Assembly (NCBI RefSeq): GCF_036373705.1
Contig: NC_089869.1
Coordinates: forward strand, 13,527,676-13,591,675
Length of the DNA stretch: 64,000 nucleotides
From: Amia ocellicauda
Lineage: Eukaryota > Chordata > Actinopteri > Amiiformes > Amiidae
Direction: 5' to 3'
Shown here: one piece after another, positions 1 through 12,193 of the stretch
How the letters are laid out: each line of letters opens with the position of its first letter
How positions within the stretch are numbered: the first letter of the stretch is position 1
Notes under the pieces: generated by a model
Database searches by the model: none
The model's input: only the letters and a program-made list of their open reading frames with translations
What the model was told of the DNA's origin: nothing
Made by a program: the position numbers and the translations under genes

Positions 1-106
1 AGTCTGTGTGCCCTTATAACTTCCCTTGCTCTTTGCTTTTTTCCATATATAAGGGATTTTCTTTGTTAACGTCTTAAGCACAATATATATGAATGTTATT
101 TCCGTA

Positions 107-225
107 AGGGATAAACAACGAGAAGTGGTGAATCTGTAAAAAGACTCTAAGATTTTGAGTGCCATGAGTCATGAGAAACTGGATTGTCTTTTACAGATTC
201 ACTGCTTCAAGCTGTTTATTCCACT
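107..225. mobile_element. Short hairpin MITE (about 115 bp)
   Basis: Two arms of about 34 bp, at 111-145 and 186-219, are near-perfect inverted complements of each other. The left arm begins ATAAACAACGAGAAG and the right arm ends CAGCTTGAAGC-like on the opposite strand. They enclose a loop of about 40 bp. This is the shape of a non-autonomous inverted-repeat element. It lies in an intron of MARCHF8. The superfamily cannot be told from this copy. Confidence 0.6.
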
Positions 226-475
226 TAAAAAAATTCTTTCTAACTGATAATTAAAGTCAGCTGGTTGTATAGTAAAGGCTGCTTGGTTTGGTTCAGTATG
301 GGATTCTTATGAAAGGATCCAGCTTTCAGTTAGTTTGTCTCAATCCAAGGCTATTGTCTGAGTGGTCAAGGAGCGGATGTGCTGTGTTGAACGCAATGGA
401 CCATTTTTGTTGTTCAGTATCAGATTATATAGCAGCTCTGTAGCTGGGGAGTAGCCTACCTGTGTTAACTGATAA

Positions 476-665
476 GTAGCACTGAAGCAGCACTGTGGAG
501 TAGCAGTTAGGGCTCTGTTCAAATCCCGGGATTGGCAGTGCTGTTGTACCCTTGAGCAAGGTACTTCACTTAGATTGCTCCAATAAAATGCCCAGCTGTA
601 TAAATGGGTACAAATGTAAGTCGCCCTGAATAAGAGCATCAGCTAAATGACAAATGTAATGTAAA
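476..665 (+). mobile_element. tRNA-derived SINE, diverged copy
   Basis: The copy carries a box-B-like GTTCAAATCC near 516 and the block CCCTTGAGCAAGGTACTTCA. It ends with a tail resembling TAAGTCGCCCTGAATAAGAG followed by GCTAAATGACAAATGTAATG. This combination is the familiar body and 3' tail of fish tRNA-derived SINEs with a LINE-like 3' end. The head is degraded, so it is a fossil and not a tRNA gene. Confidence 0.75.
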
Positions 666-1009
666 TATACTTTCATTAAACATGATAGTTGTTTTACATC
701 AACCTTTTTTTCTTCAAAATGTAAAACAAATTCAAGGAGAAAATATTTTTAATTAAAGCATTTGTTTTGTATTTGAGTCCCGCAGTGCAAAATGGTAGTG
801 TAAGTGATGAACCTCACATTTAGTAATCAAGAAATCAAGAAAATAACTGATAATTACATTTCTTTAGAAGAGTGCTGTAGCCAATATAACAGAACAGATT
901 AACACTATTGAGACAACAATGCTGTTATATAACATTGATAGATTTGTGGGTAGCATTTGCCCTCCTCTTGGTGGTGTGATTTAAAAGGGCTCTTGACTCA
1001 ACCTCACAG

Positions 1010-1157
1010 TGGGAGAAGCTGCAGATGACGTCCAGCGAGAGACGGAAGATCATGTGCTCAGTCACCTTCCACGTCATCGCCATCACCTGCGTGGTGTGGT
1101 CCCTCTATGTGCTCATCGACCGCACCGCCGAGGAAATTAAACAAGGTCAGACCAGTG
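1010..1157 (+). CDS. MARCHF8: MARCHF8 exon encoding transmembrane segment 1
   Basis: The acceptor CCTCACAG precedes TGG GAG AAG. The exon reads [18 protein letters not shown], then the hydrophobic span and [15 protein letters not shown], and ends in phase 1 at a G before GTATGT. The sequence is nearly identical to mammalian MARCHF1/8 at protein level. Codon use is GC-rich relative to the surrounding intron. Confidence 0.93.
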
Positions 1158-4100
1158 GTATGTAGAGTCTGGTGCTCTTTCACCAAACCTGTCATTATAA
1201 AGTGACGGCAAGCTTAAACCAGCTTCATTGTGTATTGTAAACTCCAGTACCTAAACCCTGCTGTCTCGATTATGAATAACCCCTCATTGTTTTCTTTGGT
1301 GAATGTATATCTGAGGTCTTCCTGTTACATGTTCAGTAGTGGGTAGATGGAGTCAGGCTTAAAACAAATGTCATTTGAGGGTGTTTCTCCATGTGGGGGA
1401 GGTGGGAGATGAAAGCAAGATCTTGGGTAGAAAAGCACTTAAGAATATTCCAAGGTGCCGCAGACAATCGATGTCCCAGTCGACATCAAAGTGAAAGGGA
1501 ATGTGATTTTGGTGATTTCAGCATGGGTTGTCTTGTGATGTGGAGGTGACTGGAGTGTTCTGTTTGATGTGCGTCTGAAAAAAATAGTATTTGAAACTTA
1601 AAAAAAAAAAAAAAACAATTGCGGCTGCTTTTCCCTTTTAAGTTCTGCTTTTACCACACGAAACTTACCTATTTTGATGATTTAACTTACATATTTGATG
1701 ATGGGATTGCAGCTTGCCTCTTAGCAGAGAAAACTCCCATTTCCCCATTGAAGATACTTCTTGGGGGGAAAAAAAGCTGTGAAGGTAGGACAGGTAACAA
1801 GGTCAAAAGGGGCACATTTAAATATTTGAGCAGGAAGTCCATATTAAAGTAGTCTAGAGATAAAGAAGGATGCATTTGAGCGTTGCAGAGAAATTATTGA
1901 CTTGTCAATGGTTCACATTGATGATGTCTACTGATGAAGAACTACATTTTGTCAAGGGTGAACTGGAAGTTAAAGTAAAGAAGAATTTGCCACTATTTTT
2001 ACTAAATCAAATAATACTTTAATTGGTACAGAAGTATAATTTAAGAAGTTCTATATAAAAGTATACAAGCTTTTAAACGGTTTACTCGTCTTAAAAATAT
2101 CCATCTCTAATATTAATAATATAAAAAATTCTACTGCAAAAGTATAGTATTTGACAAAGATTGGATACTTCTGTTACTACTACAAAAATATGTAATAGTG
2201 TAATAGATTTTGATTTTCCTGACTTTCAATTAATGATGGGAGAAATTGAAAGGTTGTGGATATTGGGAAGCTGAATTACATTTTTCAAATTGTACTAATG
2301 AATTTAATATCTAAATCTGATCCAATAATAATACAATCCACAGATATCGGATTGTATTCTCTTGGTAACAGTGTTTCTTCGGCATTACATTATAACTAAA
2401 ACTTTTTTTAACCATGCAGCCGGAAGAATCCCAGGTAAATATTTTACCTTAATTTATTTTATTTTTTTGAGTGCTACACATCAAAAAGCAGTTTATAATT
2501 CCTTAAACTGGGTATGAAGGGATATATATTATACTTCAGTATTTTATTTAACTCTCAAACATTGAGAATGCACTCAATATATTGATGTAACTGCAGTAGT
2601 CCACTAATAACAGGAATACATTTTGCCAAGGTAAATATATTTTAAAGACAGATTGTGTATCCAGTATGTAAAAGCAATAGCTGGGGTCTCTCACGACATG
2701 AAAAAAAAAAAAAAAATCACAATAAACAGCAAAAGTCAGAATTGTATGCCTTTAGAACAAACAAATCCTTATGTAGTCCCATGTATTTCAGAGATAAGGG
2801 GGTTTATGGGCTTCTTGGGATTTGGCAGAATACATGACTATCAATGTAGTACACAGGACAAGTAAACAGTACAATGTAGCATTCAATAAATAAAACAAAT
2901 TACAGAATAATGAACTAAAGAAAACAGGAAATCAAATATAAATGTTTGATTTAAAACCCCCAAGAGCCAATGAATCCCACATCTAGCCCATTAATAAGCA
3001 TATAACAGGCCCTGTAGTTTTAGATATAATTATGTGCATTTTTATCCAGTATCCCCGAATTGTCAATTCCGTAATTTCAATAAGACATGCAGAGAATAGC
3101 TGTGCAAATCATGTGATCTCCACCAGACATCTTGCAACTCTGTTTTCTGTCTTAGTGGCATTATCTGTGGACATAAACGGAGACTTAAAGGCTATCTTCA
3201 ATACGCCAGAACTAGAAATAATGTAATATCACAATTTGGATAAAATATTCTGAATATTATTTAGCTGTTAAGATAAATTATAGATTTACCAGTATTGACT
3301 GAATATTGGGGTGTTAAAATAGTATATATATTTTTAATACAAAAACAATAATTAGAAAAAGCAGAATTTGTAAATATGACCTGGGATACAGATGACAATA
3401 GAAGCGATCTTACGGTTACATTTAGGTTGTTCATAAAGTGTCATTGCATAATTCAGCAAAATTGCAGTAAAATTAAGTGTAGTCCGAAAATTCTGGCTAC
3501 ATTTTGGTCCAGGCGAGGGTTAGAGACCCCAGTATACGGAGTCCATTAAGTTATTAAGGTTAGAATAGTGTTTCTACTGAGCTAACAGAATGTGGTGTAC
3601 ATTTGTATGGGCCAATCTAGAAATTGTAATGGGTGAATAAAATCTAATGTATTTTTTTTCAGGGCTTGTGACATTTTTATTGTACAAAGTTATTAACAGA
3701 ATTTTCCAATATTGAAATTGATAAGACTATTTTAGACATTTAGAACTGCTTTACAATTCCAAAATGTTGCTGCACCGGTTAGACAAGTTAGGAGTTGCAG
3801 AATTGCTATATAAAATAAAAAAATGTATGTATTTCCATCTCTGTGATTCTAAAACCTTATTTTTAATCTTATTTGCTCAAACTGTTTTGGTTACTGGACA
3901 GGTCACTCACCTTATGTAAGATCATTATCAGATCAGACTGTTGGGATTCAAACAATCTGATGTTTCAGGTTCCTGGAAACATTTCCACAAACAGCCAGAT
4001 AATACATTCTTATTGTAGGAAGAGCACCTGTGTGACATTACAAGTGTGTTCGGCCCATCAACCACAGCACCACGTGTTACACCAAGAGCTTTTATAAATA

Positions 4101-4939
4101 GTTAATGCAGAGTTATTACAAATCACATGAATGAGCATGACTGCTAACCATCTTCCCTGCCATTTGTTCAAAACCTGCTACTGCAAAGTCCAACCTGAAT
4201 GAACTGGGACTTGTACTTGGTCTGCAACAATCAGTCTTAGTTTTTTTGATATCAATACATCTTCAAGCCTACACACCAAGCACATGCTTCTGAATTAGTA
4301 GTGCGATTTAAAGCTATAATTATCTGTTCTGTTTTATTGTGATTAACAGGAGATAGTGATCATAAAATAATGTCGGACCTTATTTTAATGGTGTAAAAAC
4401 TTTTGTCACTAAAAACAAACAATTACTGCATTACTCCGCATTACCTGACCTTATCTTGTACATTTTGGACCATGTTCTCCCCTCCATTTCTCTATTTGGA
4501 AGACATATCTGCAGCTCCACTGCATACAGCACAATCAAAGTGTTGAGATGGTTTTGTACCTATACAATATTCAGATTGTTGTAAAGCCATGCCTGTGGTT
4601 TTTAACTTGTATCGTTTCTGAATTTCTGTTGCAGGGATTTTGGAATGGCCGTTTTGGACAAAACTGGTAGTGGTAGCGATTGGTTTCACTGGAGGACTGG
4701 TGTTCATGTACGTACAGTGCAAAGTGTACGTCCAACTGTGGAGGAGACTGAAGGCTTACAATAGAGTAATATATGTGCAGAACCGACCAGAGACCTATAA
4801 AAAGATAATTTTCGAGAAGCCTGCACTAATGGAGCCAAACTTTGAGAACAAAGAAGCGCTGGCTCCTCACCAGTCAGACACAAACTCTTCACCTTACACA
4901 GAGCCAGAGGACTACAGCGTGGAAATACTCAACGTTTGA
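1010..4939 (+). CDS. MARCHF8: MARCHF8, membrane-associated RING-CH E3 ubiquitin ligase, C-terminal exons only
   Basis: MARCHF8 is a two-span membrane E3 ligase of endosomes and plasma membrane that ubiquitinates surface receptors such as MHC class II, transferrin receptor and CD86. Visible coding exons are 1010-1157, a probable microexon 2420-2434, and 4635-4939 with the stop at 4937-4939. The first exon holds TM1 ([19 protein letters not shown]). The last holds TM2 ([20 protein letters not shown]), then the cytosolic block [16 protein letters not shown]. The tail contains EPNFENK and SDTNSS and ends [12 protein letters not shown]. These tail motifs match MARCHF8 rather than its paralog MARCHF1, whose tail differs. 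The RING-CH exons lie left of the window. The gene converges on the TIR-pseudokinase and ALOX5 genes, matching the convergent MARCHF8/ALOX5 order in human. Confidence 0.95.
2420..2434 (+). CDS. MARCHF8: Probable 15-nt MARCHF8 microexon
   Basis: The sequence CCGGAAGAATCCCAG is flanked by a T-rich tract ending ACCATGCAG and by the donor GTAAAT. The flanking exons meet in phase 1. Including the 15 nt keeps the frame and inserts five residues (AGRIP) into the luminal loop between TM1 and TM2, giving GQTS-AGRIP-GILEW. Skipping it gives GQTSGILEW, the arrangement in human. It is therefore likely an alternatively used microexon. The evidence is splice signals and phase only. Confidence 0.6.
3481..3640 (+). 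repeat. Unclassified dispersed repeat, copy A
   Basis: The block TACATTTTGGTCCAGGCGAG followed by GGTTAGAGACCCCA, and a later CATTTGTATGGGCCA block, recur with small changes at 62675-62850. The two copies share order and spacing, so this is an interspersed repeat with at least two members here. The class is unknown. Confidence 0.5.
4635..4939 (+). CDS. MARCHF8: MARCHF8 terminal coding exon (TM2 and cytosolic tail)
   Basis: The acceptor TTTCTGTTGCAG is followed by GG ATT TTG GAA TGG. The exon encodes [13 protein letters not shown]2, and the cytosolic tail with several tyrosines, including VYVQL and YNRVIYVQ. The open frame ends at TGA 4937-4939. The tail keeps the TEPED-like acidic end typical of MARCHF8. 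Confidence 0.95.
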
Positions 4940-7129
4940 TTGATGTGGGGGACCTTCCCTTTCACCCCAGTGGGACCACCTACTCCTGCGCTTGGACGGA
5001 TATTCTGTGATTCGCAGTCTTGTGAAAACGTGACCAGGCTCTTTTTGTCCCTGTAAATCTACGTTGGCTAATCTGTATGAATCAGTACACCAGATCTTGA
5101 ACACATCTAACTACTGCCATTTAACTGCTGTTATCTGAGCTCTTGAGATTCTCCTGATCAAGGTCTGGTAAAGTCTGTAGCAATGCATACAAGCACTTTT
5201 TTTTTTCCCCAAATCCTAACTCTCCTGTTTTATAATTATGGATGAAAAGAGAAATCCTATTGGTTTTTGTAACACAACAGATTGTGGATGAAATAAGGTA
5301 AAAAAATGAGTACACGTATAATTCCACATTTTAATTATCATTCCAGTTTTAAATAAGATTGTACACTTTAAAACTCAGTAAAACATAGTCTGTTGATTCA
5401 GACCTTGGGTGGAATTCATTGGTCTATAACCATAAAGGAAAAGAAAGTAACTTCAGTAACTTCAAACAAGTCAAGGGGCCCAATTTTTGCTTGACTTGCA
5501 CAACCATGAGAAGCATACCTTCTGATGTAAGAATGTAAACTTTTTACACTAATTTTTCTACCGATTTAACAGAGCTTTTCTGCTTAGGTTATTTCCACCA
5601 GTATCATGCAAACTTTCAAAATGAAATTGGTCTTATTTTTTATTGTCTGAATGATACCTCTTGTATTAAATGTGCTAGTTTTTTTTGTTTGTATTATTAT
5701 TAGTGTCAGGGGGTATTAACTCCAAATTGCAAGTGCTTAATTGGTGGAAATCAATGGTGCCATCCATGCTGTACGGGGGGGGTGGGGGAGTAATTCAAGG
5801 TTCCTTGGTCTTCAAGACATGTATACCTAACCCAACATTCCAAGAGAAGACAAGGAAAAAGGAAAAATTTCAATTTAAAAATGTTCACATCCTGCACGAA
5901 GACAGCTTAATTACTTGTTTCAATCCAGATCAATTTTCTAACTTTCCAGTTGACAGAATAAGGGATCTCCCATTTACTAGAAGGCAGGAGAATGGCACCA
6001 CCATCTAGCGTGAACATGGACATGATGGGGAGGGGCTTTGATTTGCATTACTTTCTATGATCACCAAAAGGCTCCACATAATCGGATCATGTGCATCTTA
6101 AAAGTGCAATTACCCTTTGTTGAGCTGATCATTTGGCTAAACATTTTGTATTTCATTGTGTATTGTGTACAGGTGGACTGGATACATAAGTATATATATA
6201 TTTTTTATTTCTGTTGTATTTATTGGGGAAAGAGTTTGTAAAGCGCACACAGTTTTGGTGTTTATCTAACACTTGTCGGAGTAACCCAGGTTTTATGCAA
6301 CTAACACTTGCTGTTCGAATCACAGCCCTCAAAGACTCATCACCTGACCCGGCTCCTCTTGTTTACACCGTTACCGTGTTGTTCTGCACCGCACACGCTG
6401 AGGTCTATGTCAGAGACTAACTGTCCTGGTATTTGCCCTCATTTCACTGCATGTGTATTACACCTGAACTTGTTTTTTTTTATTGTTTTTTAAGTGTTGT
6501 AGCATTTCCCCCTCAAATGATATTATTACATTGTGGCCATATTGCCCACTTCTGTATTGCTGTCATCCGGCTCTGAGAGGCTGGCCCTTTTAGAGAGTTT
6601 TGCGGAGTAACAGATGAGGCAACTTCACCCCATAGCTGAGCCACTTGTCACACACGGCCCAAAGACCTGTACAGCAGAGTGATGTCCCTATGCCTCTACT
6701 CTGATGTTTTTTAGATTTTATAGTTTTATTGAAATGAGATGCTTTCCAGTGCAGTGTGAACAGAGATGAGGACTTGTCAAGTAGAGAGATCTGAAGAGGA
6801 ACATGAAGTTGTGCATTTTGCCATGTGACATTTTTATAGCCAATCAACATTCCAACATTTTTTAAATCCATAAATCAAACCAAATTAGCATAAGGAGCCA
6901 AATAGTCTTTTAGAGCCATGCTAGCAGTCATTTACTACCAGGCTTTAGATTTTCTTTGGAAAAAGCGTTATTTGCATAAAATGATATAGTGTTTCATTAA
7001 TGACCACTTGCAGCAAATTAAGTTGAACCTCAAAAATACCACTCTGTTTAATCTCAGATTCCTTTTCTACACATCTGAATGTAAATTATGTTTGAAGTGT
7101 AATCATCAATTTGGGTAGCAGGACGTGGG

Positions 7130-7130
<1 letters not shown>

Positions 7131-7167
<37 letters not shown>
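7131..7167. repeat. (TA)n microsatellite
   Basis: An uninterrupted TA dinucleotide run of about 37 bp, read directly from the sequence. Confidence 0.95.
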
Positions 7168-7174
<7 letters not shown>

Positions 7175-9639
7175 CGTATGTATGTTTTGGTGGTAAATTC
7201 AGAATTATTTGTCCCCTATGAAAAATGAAAGAAAATTCATAAAGTGGTTCTCTAGTAGATATTTATCATTCGAAAATGTATCCCTCCTTTCAGTCAATTT
7301 AAATTTGCTCATTGAAATGACACTGAGATTATTTTATGTGAAGTGTGGCACTACACAATTAGGGCTTTCTGCAGCTCAATTATTATTATTAAGTTGGAGG
7401 TATTATAAGTAGTATTATAAGTTGGAGGGCCTGCTCCTTACACTGAGCTGAGGTGAAACCTAACAGCACAAGAACGAAGTTAACAGCTGACCTCACAGCA
7501 ACTTTAATTTAGCATAGATTGTGTGCTGTTTCTTTTTTCTTTTCAAAGGTTTGTGCTGCCAAGAAGAAAAAAAGGAAGGGAAGGGGGGGGTACCAACAAA
7601 GACATAACACTTCGGTCTTTCTTGCTTTCTAAATAGCTAAATATGATTGTTGATAAATGAAAACAAACAAATGTTGTAATTTAAATGTATAGTTTTGTAT
7701 TCTTTTATGTATGTTTATATATATTTTCTCAGTATTCTCTCTCTTTTAGCAGGTTGGCTCTTTAGTTTCCTATTGAAATGTAAGTGATTACGTTTGTGCC
7801 GTGGTTTCAAGGGGTTATTGATTGCAGCAATAAAAAATAAAAAATCTTTATTAAAAAAAATAAAAAAATCAACTCTCATTTGAAGTGTTAACATGTTGAA
7901 CTGGCTTGCATGTCTGTATCTGCCTTGGTCTCTCAAAAGATTGGTGCCTATTTAATTGTGACACCAAAATAACTCCTACAATACCAATGTGAGAATTCTG
8001 CAAAGTCTTCCTTCCAAATTGTGTTATTAGGTTTGATTAAGGATACAGGCAAATGTAGGAATAATTTGACATTATTGAATGATTTTCTTCACTTACATAT
8101 TTAGAATAATTGAATCAAGTCATCAATAAAAATCCTCTTACAGGCTGTCTGTATTCCATAACCATCAAACACGTTTACAGCAGAGAGACTTCTACTTAAA
8201 AAACTCAGTCTTTCTCTAAAAATAGTAGCATTTCAAAAAGGTGATTAATTCTCATGTAGATTTAGATTCACATGTCAAATGTGTTTTTGATTTTTGTTCC
8301 ATGTTCCATAATCTCAATTCAGCAGTGGTCTGCAAATCCCTGGATAATCAAACATGCGTTTCAGCTTTTGGGAATTAGCCAAGGTTCTAGTTACTGTGTA
8401 GGAAGCTGACATATTTCTTTTGCTGGCAGTCTGTAAAATCAGATCACTGAATTCTTAAAACAGATGCATTATTTCCTTAAATCAGAGGCATATCCATCTC
8501 ATTCGCTGTTTTATGCTAAAAATAACCAGAAAAGTGTGGCAAGCCAGGTTAGTGTATTGGGTTGGGGAGTAATGGGCATTTATTTAGTTATATTTCAGGA
8601 CTCACAATGTCAGACCACAAGTAATAGTTGAGGAATGTGTTTGCCCGCAATAAATTAGAAACACAGATCTGGCACAGACGCATATCCTGTGGTGGACAGG
8701 AAAGCAGGAAGGGCCTGAATGCGGTGTTATTGTAGATGACTAGAGATCCCACATCTGTGACGATAGGAGTACAATTCCTGGAGAATTAAAAGTAATATCT
8801 GTTGAACTTTTGGCACAATCTGCTCTTGCTTAACTGCTAGATTTATCTTTTATTGGTTTTGTATCCCTTTGTGTGTGTTCTTCACAATAGTCTCTGCTGG
8901 TTTGTGCATCAAATGTTTGCTGTTGTAAATCTTTCAACCGACATGTTTCGGGAAACCCTTCCTCCAGCTGTACTGTGAAGAACTGAGGTGAGGAAGTGTG
9001 TTCATGTTGCCAGCCCAGTGCATTGCCAGGGATCTACAGACTGCAGTCAGGGACGTTCTCCCATCTTTAAGGGCAAATGTTATGGATTCACACTGATATT
9101 ACTATTTGGGGAAATGTATATATGTACTCCAAGAAACCTCTTGACATCTGTAGTCTTCAAAATCCTAGTACTGTTGTGTAACACATGAGTGTGTGTTACA
9201 TTTCTACAACTTGGTTTCTACTAGACACTATAGTCATGGGTGTCTTAAGAGCTCCCTTCATAGCCCTGTATGCAAGTATTTTTTCCAGAAACATCGTGTT
9301 CATGTTATCTAGAATGAATGTTAAGTACAGCTGGAGGCTTGATTCAGTCTTACCCAGTACTTCTTTGCTTAAATCAAGAACACTTTATGTTGTGTTTATG
9401 GGACACTAGGTTCTCACAGTTGAGATATGATCACAGCATGTCAAGCAAAGTAATAATTAAAAATAGCTTTACCATCAGATCATTCATATTTCACATTGAG
9501 AAGTGTAACATTCCAGATGAAGACGTTCTAAGCCATCTTCAATATTTCACACCATGAAAAGATTTCCCATATTTCGTGTAAAATGACTAATTCACAACTC
9601 TAGGTGGGGAGATTAACTTTAGTTTTTTAATTGAACTAG

Positions 9640-10330
9640 CGGCAACGTTTGATCATTAAATCCCTCCCACCGGCACCTGTCACTCAAAGCGCGCAATTCA
9701 CTTGTGTCGTAAATAATTGATCGAGCAGGCTATTACCGTCTCCGTCTCCATTTCATTTTGTTTTTGCTCTGCTTTGCTTTAATCCGTTAGCACAACCAGG
9801 CAATATGGTACTCGCTGTCCGGAAAAAAATGCGTAAACCTGACAAACAAAATTGTAGATGTAACAACCCGTCCATTGAGTAGTTTCTTGATTGTCATCGC
9901 CGCTGCCTAATTCAAAGCCTATATCTGCCGGGCCATGAATGCATTTCAGCAACAGGATTTGAAACCAAATGGAGCTGTTGAACCACATTCCCGACGGGAT
10001 TGGAAAACCACAAAAAGTGTAGTCAGATCGCCTGCTACAAACGTATTTACAGCACTTTGATACTGATCTGTTGCTGTAGCGCAGTTGTCCGCAGCTCTGC
10101 GCTGCTCCACCAATGGGATCGGCGGGATTCTGCAGATCTGCGGAAATCTGCGCTACAGGGACACGGCCATTGTGTACAGTCGTAGTGAGCAAGAAAAGGA
10201 AACTACATTTGAAAGGACTTAGAAATACATGAAAGTGTGTAAACTGAATAAGAAATGCATTAGTACAGTGAGTAATCCTCACCGCCTTATTCAGTTTCAC
10301 TCTGTATTGCGATTTGATCTTCTTACATTG
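9640..10330. promoter_or_regulatory. CpG-enriched block with a CCAAT box, possible promoter
   Basis: CpG density is visibly higher here than in surrounding DNA (GCGCGC, CGTCTCCGTCTCC, CCCGACGGG, ATCGGCGGG). A CCAAT box (ACCAATGGG) lies near 10110. It falls inside a GC-rich hairpin whose ends CTGTAGCGCAG and CTGCGCTACAG are inverted complements at about 10074 and 10149. No recognised gene begins here. It may be a promoter for an unidentified transcript, such as the candidate exon at 10966, or an old mobile element. Confidence 0.3.
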
Positions 10331-10965
10331 TAGCTCGTTATTATTGTTTTTGACAGGATTTTTGAAACGTGTTAATTGATTTTAAAATGTATTGGTGCCA
10401 TAAGATTAACAACGGAAAAGTACTTAACTGTTGTAAATTGATCATTAGCCCTATCTTTCACATGATGTAGACCTTTAATAATTCATATAGCTAATGCTTC
10501 AATAATATAGGGAGGTAAAATGTGTGCCCGCCTGGTACCTTTTTATATCTGCTCCCATGCGTGGTTCTGGAGAGCCTGTTGAGTTTTGAATGATTTCACT
10601 GGACAAATGACTAGTCTCTTCTCATTAACCACTAACAACTAATAAAACCTGTAGGAAGCAAGTGGACACTAATGGGTATAAGGGGGAGATGCATTGGCAA
10701 GCTTTGAGAATGTAATGGACAACTAAATATAGAAGAAACTGGTTTACACAACCCTACTTTCACAGTTTTATAATTTCCTTCTTCTTTCATGCATTTCATA
10801 TTTGGGTTTTTGAACATTAGGCCAACTTGACTGATTTGCACCTTGAAAATAACAGTTTTTGCTTCAATAAAGCCTGTGTCTGTGAGACTGCTATGCCCTA
10901 ATGTATTTTTGGATTGATGCTGGGAAAGGACTGTTCATCATATCCTCCTATTCTGATCATTTCAG

Positions 10966-11124
10966 ATTGAGATGGAAGTGCCAGTGGAAGAGGTCTTGCA
11001 TGTTAATAAGATCTCTCCCAGCACACTCATAACGACTGAACCATCTTGAACTAATAATAAAGTAAAGTGGAATCCAAGCAACAGCAAGAAATACAGAAAA
11101 TGAGGACACAATTCAAACAATTAG
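10966..11124 (+). other. Candidate orphan exon
   Basis: A 159-bp segment is bounded by the acceptor GATCATTTCAG and the strong donor TTAG|GTGAGTAC. It holds a 25-codon reading frame starting MEVPVEEVLHVNKIS, then a stop, then about 80 nt of untranslated sequence. It lies downstream of a CpG-rich block on the same strand. It could be an exon of a non-coding RNA. Support is limited to splice-like signals. Confidence 0.22.
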
Positions 11125-11804
11125 GTGAGTACAATCATTGATTTTGTTTTGGGGAGACTAAATTGATCCCCTTAGAAAGATACTGTAAAGCATAGCTGTG
11201 GTTGCTAAGTGTTTGCACAACCTGGCACACAGGATTTCAGATTTAATACAATTATGTTTTTGCATTTGGATTTGTGTGCATGGAGGTGTTCATCTGAATT
11301 GTTTGTGAATTGTCAGATATGGGTATTTGTTTTGCTATTGCTATTGCTTTTACTGTTTAGCAACATTTGAATTTGTCTTGTTTGTGGTGTTGTGAAAGGT
11401 GGCCCATAAACCGTGGGTGTTAGCAAGTCAGGCTTTTGTGTGGAGAAGTGTCAGATAATGGTACTGATTTAACATGAGAAGAATCCAAACCTCATTTTTG
11501 GCAACGTGTGTGCTTCATACCATCCTTTTGTCGAGGGGTTTGATTGAGTTATTTTTTATTGTTTATTTGGTTGGTTGTCTTGGTGGCAATTTGGTTTTGA
11601 ACTCTGATCTTCAAGAACATTATTATTTTATTGGTTTCAAACATGCTTTGAAACAGTCATAATACCATACAAGCTTACAAGCAAATCAAATTATGACTAA
11701 TAATACTGATGTATAGTCTAGTAACACTGCTGGCTTAAAATATTAAGTTATTTGATCTCTTTGTAACAATTTATAGGTTTCAGAATTTAATAGTATTTTT
11801 AAGT

Positions 11805-11810
11805 TTTATT
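11805..11810 (-). other. Candidate poly(A) signal for the TIR-pseudokinase gene
   Basis: AATAAA on the minus strand, about 245 nt beyond the stop codon at 12055. A second candidate lies near 11618. Confidence 0.4.
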
Positions 11811-12054
11811 TAGTTAGGTTCATTTTATAGGCCGCATATACAGATCTTTGACCCATTATCAGTGTGTTAGGGTGCAAAGTCTTAATTTGACACAGTTATA
11901 AAAATAATATGACTGCAGTCTCTGGAGACCACACACATGCAAATTTGATTAAGACTGGCTGCTCAGGGTGCCAGGAACAGTAAAAGTGCCCCTCATTGGT
12001 TAATCTGCAACTCTTATATTCTTGCATGATTGTTAGAAAGGAGAGTCTCTTCTC

Positions 12055-12193
12055 TTAAGTTATGACATCCTCATACTCCAATATATTCTCATAAATATTT
12101 TCCTCGAAGTTGTAATCAATTTCATCGGATGTGCTGGATTCAGAACCGAACAACATATATTCCCTTGTGTTGGACATCATTGGTAATCTGGAT
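12055..12193 (-). CDS. Terminal exon: acidic tyrosine-rich tail with ITIM-like motif
   Basis: The acceptor TTTTTATTCCCAG precedes the exon, and the phase-2 join completes an Arg codon. The tail reads SRLPMMSNTREYMLFGSES, then STSDEIDYNFEENIYENI, then LEYEDVIT and TAA at 12057-12055. It is rich in Asp and Glu and has four Tyr. LEYEDV fits the ITIM consensus (I/V/L/S)xYxx(I/V/L), and YENI is a second Tyr-x-x-Ile. Such tails are phosphotyrosine docking sites in immune receptors and adaptors. A role here is inferred. Confidence 0.75.

Larger units (their letters stand above)
1158..4634. other. MARCHF8 introns
   Basis: AT-rich intronic DNA on both sides of the candidate microexon. It has an A-run near 1600 and another near 2701, and an unclassified repeat at about 3481-3640. 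No convincing additional exon was seen. Confidence 0.7.
4940..12054. other. MARCHF8 3' UTR and intergenic DNA
   Basis: No protein gene is supported here. The proximal part is probably the long MARCHF8 3' UTR. Candidate poly(A) signals are ATTAAA near 5664 and AATAAA at 7829. The rest holds a G-run near 5776, a (TA)n tract at 7131-7167, a CpG-enriched block at about 9640-10330, and a candidate orphan exon at 10966-11124. The 3' UTR of the minus-strand TIR gene occupies the right edge. Confidence 0.6.

Noticed and set aside
476..665. Possible tRNA gene
   Set aside because: Only a box-B-like word is present, followed by a SINE body and tail. There is no cloverleaf.
9779..10300. 173-codon open frame on the minus strand
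   Set aside because: No recognisable domain. It overlaps the CpG-rich block and lacks convincing splice or start context. Probably chance openness in GC-richer DNA.
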